Origin: Gordionus sp. m RMFG-2023
Lineage: Eukaryota > Nematomorpha > Gordioida > Chordodea > Parachordodidae
Direction: 5' to 3'
Length of the DNA stretch: 64,000 bases
NCBI RefSeq assembly: GCF_954871325.1
Contig: NC_088779.1
Span: forward strand, 513,121-577,120
Below, piece by piece: positions 55,700 through 64,000 of this stretch. Below the pieces are notes generated by a model. The model was not told the DNA's origin and did not search any database. It worked only from the letters and a program-made list of their open reading frames with translations. Numbering within the stretch: the first letter of the stretch is position 1; every line of letters starts with the position of its first letter. The position numbers and the translations under genes are program-made.

Positions 55700-57220
55700 A
55701 TATTTCCGAGTCTGTATTTACAGCATCGACATAATTTACATATGTAGAAGACATGAAAAAATTTTTTAAAAAATAATTTATTCAAGATTACTAATAAAAA
55801 TAAAAATGAAAAATGTTTAAATTTAAATTATAATAAAATATATCATTTCATATTTTGCGATTTTATTTATTAATTATTTAATAATTTTTATAATTATTAT
55901 TTTAAAAAAATAAATAACCAATCCCTCCTTCGTCTCTATCTCTCTCTAATCTTATTTAAAATTTATTACATTAAAAAAAATTAAAAGCTTATTTTTTTAT
56001 ATACCAAGGTACCAACTAAAATTAGCAAGAAGGCTTTATTTATTTCTTACTTTAAGTTATTTTGCGCCTAGCTGGCACCACCTAATCTTTTGCATATTTT
56101 TGTGTTTTCTGTTAATTATTTTATATAAAATAACCTTTTAAGTCTATATAATATTCAATGAATATACAATTTTGAATCTTTTTGAGATATAAAAACATTG
56201 CATAATAATATATTTAATGCATATAGAATTTAGAAGAAATTAAACAGATAGGGAAAAAAATGTATAGCAGAGCCTTTCGATATAAACGATAATGAGGCAA
56301 AATTTTTAAATGAAGTTGAACTTTTTTTAAAAGCCATTCCATAAAATAACTTTGGATTGGAACCGGAGTTTTATTTATGGCAAAGATGAAGAAAATTTTA
56401 GACGAGGCTTCCAAAAATCATCATTATAGTGATATTAAAAATGCGGCAAGTAAAAAATGTTGATAAAATGTGCAACATATAAAAACTACATGTACATTCA
56501 GCAATTATATAGCTACCATGTTAGATTAGCCCCCCCCCCCACAATAAACTCAGATGGTGTTTATGTCTAAATGTCAGGAAAAAGGTAATTAATGACATGT
56601 GGGGAGTGGATATATTTATTATTTCTATAATTTTATTAAAATGTCTAAGTTGCAAATTTATAACTCTTTTTAAATTTTATAATTATATTTTATTATTTAT
56701 AGTAGAATATTAATAAAAATGAAATTTTTTTTATTTTAGGCATATATCAATAATGAATATATGCGATGAAAAATAAATTATATAATTGATAGACATAATT
56801 TTATTCGTTAGTGGTTAGTAAATATAATATATCATATTTAATACGTTTATGAAGAAATAAATATAAAAATAAGGTATAAAAAATATTGCAGAAAATAATC
56901 TAGGTTGTATATGAGTGTAGGACATTTTTATATCTCCAAATATTTTAATACTTAGTTTTTGTGTTTTTACATCAATATTAATTTTAATATTGAAAAAATG
57001 TTTAGCCGCAATTTAAACAAGATTGTCTAATAAAAATAGACAAAAAAAATAATTTATATATTAGGATTAGATATTATCAATTTTATATATTTATTTCATT
57101 CCCGGTGATGATCTAATAATTTGCCAATTTGCCCCGGTTTTTGGGGATAAATCATGTTTATAGAATTCGAAATCTTAAAATAAAATTTATAGGATATCGA
57201 GTAATTTTTTCTGATTTTTT
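55700..57220. other. Intergenic, AT-rich
   Basis: No gene or element recognised. A short poly-C run occurs at about 56531-56540. Confidence 0.4.
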
Positions 57221-57221
57221 T

Positions 57222-58540
57222 TAATTTAACATATTTACAGTATATATTTTTACCTATTTGCGTCAAAAAATTTCAAACAACTTTAGAAATAACGATTATG
57301 ATAATCGTCACTTATCTAAAGTACATCTTCACTGAAATATCAATTTAACATAATTACACTATATATTTTTACCTATTTCCGTCAAAAAATTCAGAAAACT
57401 TTAAAAATGAAGATTGTAATCTATGGTACATCTTCACTGTACAATCTTTATTTTTACCTATGTGCGTCAAAAAATTTCAAAAAACTTTATAAATAACGAT
57501 TATGACAATTGTGACTTATCTAGTGTACATCTTCACAATTTAATTTAACATATTTACATTCTATATATTTTTACCTATTTACGTTCAAAAATTCTATAAA
57601 CTTTAAAAATAACGATTATGACAATTGTCACTTTTCTATGGTACATCTTTACTTAAATTTTAATTTAACATATTTACAATATATATTTTTACCTATTTAC
57701 TTTAAAAAAATTCAAAAAAGTTCAAAAATAACGATTATGACAATTGTCACTTTTTTATGGTACATCATCTTCACTGAAATTTTAATTTAACATGTTAACA
57801 ATATATATTTTTACCCATTTGCTTCAAAAAAATTCAAAAAAGTTCAAAAATAACGATTATGACAATTGTCACTTTTCTATGGTACATCTTCACTGAAATT
57901 TTAATTTAACATGTTTACAATATATATCTTTACTCATTTGCTTCAAAAAAGTTCAAAAATAACGATTATGACAATTGTCACTTTTCTATGGAACATCTTT
58001 ACTTAAATTTAATTTGACATTTTTACAATATATATTTTTACCGATTTACTTTAAAAATATTCAAAAAAGTTAAAAATAACGATTATGACAATTGTCACTT
58101 TTCTATGGTACATCTTCACTGAAATTTTAATTTAACAAAAAAATTCAAAAAACTTTAAAAATAACGATTATGACAATTGACACAGATCTATGGTACACTT
58201 TCACTAATTTTTAATTAAACGTATTTATAGCTTATATTTTTACTTATTTGTGTCAAAAATTTCAAAAAACTTTAGAAATAAAGATTATGACAATTGTCAC
58301 TTATCTAGGGGAAATCTTCACTGAAATTTTAATTTAACATATTTACAATCTATAATTTTACTAATTAGCGTCAAAAATAAACTAATATGTTTTAAAATAC
58401 AGATTATGATATTTGTCAATATTACAAAGGAACATCATCATTGAATTTATAATTTAACATATTTATAAAATATAAATTATATTTTTACCCTTTTGTGCCA
58501 AAAATTTCAAAAATGTTATAAAATAACATGACAATTGTCA
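57222..58540. repeat. Satellite array, about 12 units of roughly 117 bp
   Basis: Each unit runs TTTAACATATTTACA, ATATATTTTTACCTATTT, GTCAAAAAATTCAAAAAACTT, AAATAACGATTATGACAATT, GTCACTT, TATGGTACATCTTCACTGAA. Unit marks (GATTATGACAATTGTCAC or variants) fall near 57294, 57499, 57614, 57731, 57858, 57963, 58081, 58166, 58284, 58404 and 58520. Spacing varies because some units have internal deletions. Most units contain the 12-bp palindrome TGACAATTGTCA. Confidence 0.92.
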
Positions 58541-58789
58541 CATTAAAATTTTATAAGACGATCATGTAAAATAACATATAAAAATTTAATATAAATATTT
58601 AAAAATAAATTATTTAAACTAGTTCTTTTAATATACTAAAAAAATAGATAAAAATAAACCTATAAAAGATTTCAACTAAAAGATTATAATTCACAAAAAA
58701 ATTAATTAAAAAAGAAGATTTTAAATTCTTATCAATTCAAATTTTGTTTAAAAAACCACAAATCAATTGTAACAAAAATAATATTGTAC

Positions 58790-59033
58790 AATACCTATTC
58801 GCAATATTCGTCCTCTAGTCTACTTAAGTTCACGACTCAAGTGAAAAACTCATGTTCTCGACTAAAGTCTACTTGAGTTCATGACTCGAGTTGGCTGGAG
58901 TCACGATTCGAGTCGACTTGATTTCTCGACTCGAGACTCGAGTTCAGGACTTCAGTGAGTCGAGTAATTCGACTAACGACTCAGACTCTGAGTCAGAGTC
59001 GGGTGAACTCGACTTTTTAACAACACTATATAC
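58790..59033. mobile_element. GACTCGAGTC-rich block ending in a hAT-like terminus
   Basis: Dense repeats of GACTCGAGT and its complement (58810-59010) end with CTCGACTTTTTAACAACACTA, whose last bases equal the end of MITE family 1. The opposite terminus was not found, so this is probably a truncated non-autonomous hAT element with a subterminal repeat array. Confidence 0.55.
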
Positions 59034-59150
59034 TATTTTACCTATATAATGTACAACTCCATTTTATTAATAAGAATAAATTTTTTATCTTTACAATGTT
59101 TATCTCACCATTATAAAAAAAATAGAGGAGTTATAAAAAAAAGGGCTAAT

Positions 59151-59384
59151 GCCGCATTCCTGGTGGGATCCGATCCGATACGATATAACAGCTGATCGAT
59201 TTTAAAAATCGGTGTATGAGAATCAATGTTTCTTTATTAAAACCAATATTTATTAGGTTATTATCATGTATAGAAATTTAAGAAAAAATTAATAATATTA
59301 TTTTAAAAATTGATCTCATAAACAGATTTTAAAAATCAATCAGCTGTTAAATCGTGTCGGATTGGATCCCACTATGAATGCGGC
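59151..59384. mobile_element. MITE with about 60-bp inverted repeats
   Basis: About 234 bp. The ends GCCGCATTCCTGGTGGGATC and, inverted, GCCGCATTCATAGTGGGATC extend through AACAGCTGAT and GATTTTTAAAATC for about 60 bp. CTAA occurs on both sides and could be part of a target duplication, but its length is unclear. No coding capacity. Confidence 0.85.
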
Positions 59385-59399
59385 CTAAGAGTTTTCTTT

Positions 59400-60060
59400 T
59401 AACTGGATAGTCTTTTTAATATCCCGACTACAATATATATATTCCCATTTATCATATGACACAACTGGCACCCACGATGTTGAGTTGAGAATCCCGAAAT
59501 TTATTGGGGATGTTTTCCATCGTTTAGAAACTTTAAAAGAAATGTTAAAGTATTATGAATTGTTCCACGGAAAATTTTACATACATATATGAGGGCAGCG
59601 TCTAAATGAGCGGGAGGGGTAGGAACAGTTTGCATCCTATTTTTTTGAGGGGGTAGGCTGCTTTAATTAGGGTAGGATAGATTTTTTGGGGGGTTATCTA
59701 TTAAATTTTGAGATGAAATAGGACAAAATTTATTGCTGTAAAAATTAATAGTTTTATTATAAAATATTATAATACAATTATCGACCAAATCTATATATTG
59801 CAAACAATCATACACATTGTTTTCCAAATAAAACTTTCTGCTATCCTTTTTAATTTAAAAGGTTTAGATATATCAGCAAGCTCATAATGCCATAATAATT
59901 ACTTCATTGTAAATAATGGAGGTTTTGAATTTATTATCTAAAAAATAAATTCTTTATATTCCCAAAATATCGATAGTTGGTAGTAGAGATAGATTAATTT
60001 AAGTTATCCTTATAAATTCTCTGAAAAGAGTATTAATATAATTATAAAGGTGAAAATAAT
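59400..60060. other. Intergenic
   Basis: No gene or element recognised; AT-rich with a few poly-G runs at about 59640-59695. Confidence 0.4.
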
Positions 60061-60069
60061 AATAAAGAG

Positions 60070-61080
60070 ACAACGCCGCCGAAGTAAATTTAGAACATAC
60101 TAGAAGTTTTAATGATTTAAAGAAGTTGATTAGTCTTCCTCCAACATTGCCTCATTTTAATTTGTCAATCGGAATTGTTACTGTTGCATTTAAATGTGGT
60201 TTGGGAGCTATATTATTTCAAAATGAAAAAATTGTAAAGAAAAACAAATAACTTTTACTAAAACCTCAATACAATTACACCAACATTAAGCGTGAGGTTC
60301 TTGCTATAATGTTCGCCATCAAGAGGAGAATACATAATTGGGACTAAACTTACATTTATCATTGATCATAAATCTCTGGTCCATATTTTACCAAAGGCTT
60401 TAAGGACAACCACAACCAGTACTATGTCCTTAAAACTACAGAAATGGAACATAACTTTATGAGGTTACGATTTCAACATAAAGTATAAAGGTGGCAAATA
60501 CAATGTTGTTCCTGATTGTCTCTCAAGATTACCGCAAAAAATAATCATGAATTGTTGAACATGGGTTTCGGAAACTATACCATTTATAAGGATACACTTG
60601 GTCCATTTATTACAAAGAATTTGTTGATAATCGATGCCTATAGTAAATTTCCAATTATTGCTCCAGTCAAAAATATTACAACAGAAATCACATTAGAAAT
60701 TTTTAAAACTATCCCGTTATTTGAAATACCTAAACTATAGTCATTGAAAATGGTAAATACTCCGCATACCACCATCAGTCTAATGACTAGATGGAACGTA
60801 TGGTGAGAACGTTTAAGACGCACATGAAAAGAAATATAAAGATTGAATTAGATACTTCACTTGATAAATTCTTATTTTATTACAGAAGCACACCAAATGT
60901 CGCGACATTAGATTTAGATGGGACTTTAAAAAACCGTCAGAGAAAAAAGAAGATAGAGATACCATAATACTATCACGTAATAGAACTATGAATGTAGGAG
61001 ATTTTACTTGGCATAAAATACATGAGATGATAAATGGGATAGAAGCATGATCACGCACAAAGAAGGTGACATGATGTTCC
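60070..61080 (+). mobile_element. Ty3/gypsy-type LTR retrotransposon remnant (fossil)
   Basis: Parts in order on the plus strand are the end of the reverse transcriptase and the RNase H region (about 60090-60530, with YNYTNIKREVLAI), then an integrase piece (about 60610-60720, with LLIIDAYSKFP). The order RT, RNase H, integrase fits Ty3/gypsy rather than Ty1/copia. No long terminal repeats, gag or protease were seen. The copy is broken at several places and clearly old. Confidence 0.75.
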
Positions 61081-61139
61081 AAGTTAAGACAGATAAATCA
61101 GTTAAGAATAAGAATATATATATAAAATTATAAAAGACA

Positions 61140-61960
61140 TATTAACACACATTTCTAGACCTATAAGAATAAAATAAAAACCTGCTTACTTAAAAGATTA
61201 TGTAACTTAATATATAAAACAAATTTTTAATTACTAAAAAGCGAAAATAAATTAAACTTTAAAAATATGATATAAGAATCTTAATGATTTATCATTCCAA
61301 CATTCGATTATTCAATTTATTCAATTCGATTCAATTCTATACATTATTCGAATTCCATATATTATTCCGATAATTCATTTATTCTAATATCCAATTCGAT
61401 CAATTATTATTCCTAATTATTGATGATGATAATAATTTTGAGAAATAGGTAATAATAACAACGGAGTACGACAAGCAAGCTAACTAGACTAAATTTACGA
61501 TTGTTGAAAACAACTTACGATAAGTACAACAATCTAACGATTTGCACAAACTAACGTACAAACTCAAAAACGATTTGGGCAAACCAACTTATAAAATTGA
61601 ATGCGATAGACAAGCCAACGATAATGAATATGACTTATTTCAATAACGAGAACAGACAAAACTATAAAGCATTTGGACAACAAGCTCTCAGTGACAGCTT
61701 ACATGAAATTATGGTGAGAGCTTCTTATGAGAGGGAGAATATTATATAATAGAAATATTAATAAATTAAAATATTGATTAATTATATATTTGGTCATTAG
61801 TTATGAGATATTTTATATAGAAATTATAAAAATAAAATATATATTTTTAGTTTTATATGTACATTTCTTATTAATAAAATATGTTTTGTTTAAATAAAAT
61901 GAATAACATTTTTATTACTGGGCACCTTGACGATTATGGCTTTCAAAAATACAATTAAAA
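61140..61960. other. Intergenic, AT-rich
   Basis: Includes an ATTCGA-rich stretch at 61310-61410 that recalls the ends of the hAT element at 3070-4800, without coding sequence. Otherwise nothing recognised. Confidence 0.4.
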
Positions 61961-61969
61961 TGCTAAACT

Positions 61970-62112
61970 TTAACTATATATTATATCCTTTGACAAAATA
62001 TTTTTATACTCAAGAATTTACTAGATGTAATCATAATTTTTTTTTGTAGATTATAATTATGAATTAATGAAATATATTTTTTCAGAAATATATTTGTATT
62101 AGTTTGATGTTT
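61970..62112. repeat. Dispersed repeat R1, partial third copy
   Basis: CCTTTGACAAAATATTTTTA, then CTCAAGAATTTACTAGAT and TATGAATTAATGAAAT match 50755-50835 closely. The match ends where a CAGGGGCGTCGC terminus begins, so another element cut the copy. Confidence 0.75.
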
Positions 62113-62114
62113 TT

Positions 62115-62210
62115 CAGGGGCGTCGCTAGCCTTTACAATCTCAGGGGGATCAACTAAAAAATTTCCCCTCAATCGTTGCGAGCCTTCAGCCCGCTTATTA
62201 AATATTTTTT
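62115..62210 (+). mobile_element. DNA-transposon end
   Basis: CAGGGGCGTCGCTAGCC at about 62115 is a type of terminus common to many animal DNA transposons. Only this end was seen. The following 80 bp is less AT-rich, then it fades. Confidence 0.4.
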
Positions 62211-62219
62211 TAAATTTGT

Positions 62220-64000
62220 TAACTCTGAACAATTATTCTTATCATTCATTATATTATGCAGACAAAATAAACGTATTTTTATACGTTTATTAGAGCGAAA
62301 TATCTTTGGGTCAGCACAAATTCGAAAAGCACACAAATAATTAAAACAATACAAGAAATTTCTAAAAATAAAATTTTTTAATACAAAATCTATTTATTAC
62401 ACAGTATTAAATATTTTTGATTTATGATATAAAAAAATTTGCCTCTAAAGAATTACAAGTGATAAAAAAGATTAATTAATTCATACATGTGCCTCAATTT
62501 GATAGTTTTTTAAAAACCACATAATGCTACATTTACAAAAGGTTATCAAACTAATATAACTCTCTGTTACCATTTTACACATTTATAGAATGGATTAATA
62601 AGGAAAAATTTATAGGCCTAAACCAAATCAACAATTCTTGAAGAAGAAAGTATAAACCACCAATCCAAATCATAAACTTTTAGTGGTTAGAGCTTCGTTT
62701 TAGATGACATGATGGTATCTAGATAAGTAATCTAGAAAATTATTGTGAGATATTAAATTTCTAAAAGATTATCATCCATTTGATAAATATATAAAAGTTT
62801 ACACAGTTGTCCATTATTGTTTATCTAAAATATGCAATCATATGCTCTCAGCCATTGTAGTAATAATCTTAAATTACATAGCAACACAAATAATAGATGC
62901 TGGTTATTTTGTAGTAATAGTCATGACACTCACGATGTAAACTAGCATCACAAATTATTATGTTGGATAAATTGATAAAAAACACCTAAAATCTTTGGAA
63001 GAAATAATTGTGCAAATATCTTGAAGCCTTGAGTTATTTACACGGTAAGAATGTTATATTAGAAATGAAACATTTTGGAACTATGGACCAGAATGATATG
63101 ATGAAACAATTAAGATTTTATATATTGTCGCACCACCTCTAGTTGGTATATTATATCTTAAAAATATAGTAGTTTGTAAAATATCAAAAATATACTTGTA
63201 TTAAAAATTTAACTCAAAACTGTTTTTTGAAAAGAAAAAAATAGCTTTTCTTACGTAAAAAAGAAAAGAAATCATTACATCTATTATATGATGAATAATA
63301 AAATGTTTAATTTTTAAAATTATTTATAACTATATAGATGGCGTTAAATACGTGAAAGCAAATTATTACTCTATTTTTTATTAAAAGTATTTATTAGTAA
63401 AATTCATTATAATATTAGCTGTAATATTTATAACTGTCAAATACGTCTATAAAGGTGTCATTTTATCTAATATTTAATAAACAACTGTATATAATAGAGG
63501 ATTATAAACTATATGTCTACCTTAAAAATATTTTTAGGAATAGCTATTATGATAATAAAGTTTAAAAATAAATATACAATTGATTAGTCATTTTGAACTC
63601 TGCTAATTACAATATTAAATTTTTTAGTTTTCAATTAATAAATGATTATATTTATTTAATTAGGGTTATAAAATAATTTAAATAATAATAATCAATTAAG
63701 CTTCAACGGTTAATGCTAAATTAATATTTAGTGAGTGATATTGATATTCTATTTTCAACACAAAATTTTATTGCTAGCTGACATAAGTAAAAATATAATT
63801 TATATGTATTAATTTAATCTAATATTTAAAATAGTATTCATTTAATAAATATTTAGATAGTCTTATTAATTTTTAAATATTAAAATTAAATCTATATTTA
63901 ACTTAATAGAATTATAAAAGAAATCTTTCAGCGGGCAATCAAACAAATTTATTTTTTGTTCTAGGGGTTGAGATTCCATTAAAAAAATTTTTTTTGCATC
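62220..64000. other. AT-rich end of the window without recognised gene
   Basis: No coding region, repeat end or RNA gene could be supported on either strand. Confidence 0.4.

Overview
This window is strongly AT-rich animal nuclear DNA, almost certainly from an invertebrate bilaterian. The genes are split by GT-AG introns, and degraded hAT, MULE and LINE copies are everywhere. A nuclear copy of mitochondrial nad6 still uses TGA as tryptophan. The sequence alone does not place the species; I would not go beyond 'AT-rich invertebrate'.

The host-gene content is a cluster of three GH56 hyaluronidase paralogues. Gene A (11537-20302, +) and gene B (26043-34477, +) each have eight coding exons with the same intron phases. 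Every exon is open and all the catalytic residues known from bee venom hyaluronidase can be placed. Gene C (44377-40565, -) faces B tail to tail. Only its first four exons are recognisable and its frame is not continuous, so I call it a pseudogene. Unusually, an extra segment of about 60 residues (A) or 150 residues (B) sits between the signal peptide and the catalytic domain, and a short Cys-containing exon follows it.

Region by region. 1-11500: no host gene; an internally deleted hAT element (3070-4800), two copies of a LINE C-terminal region, a second hAT relic split by a 588-bp pentanucleotide repeat, a rearranged dispersed repeat in two copies, and a 400-bp (TTTC)n tract just upstream of gene A. 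11500-20300: gene A, whose introns hold a LINE with RT motifs, several hAT-type MITEs and a nad6 fragment. 20300-26000: intergenic repeats. 26000-34500: gene B with GC-rich MITEs, nested MITEs and the longest nad6 copy. 34500-40500: intergenic. 40500-44400: gene C, carrying a MITE with perfect 8-bp target duplications, a LINE 3' fragment and a third nad6 scrap. 44400-64000: no host gene; a roughly 2.3-kb spaced duplication whose second copy is split by a 4.4-kb MULE with long inverted repeats, a roughly 117-bp satellite, further MITEs and a decayed Ty3/gypsy-type remnant.

The genes of the cluster would act outside the cell, cleaving hyaluronan or chondroitin. Whether they serve digestion, development, venom or host invasion cannot be told from sequence. 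I found no tRNA, rRNA or CRISPR array, and no clearly novel multi-gene system. The points most worth following are the extended hyaluronidases, the repeated intronic nad6 fragments and the MULE with a matching unoccupied site in the same window.
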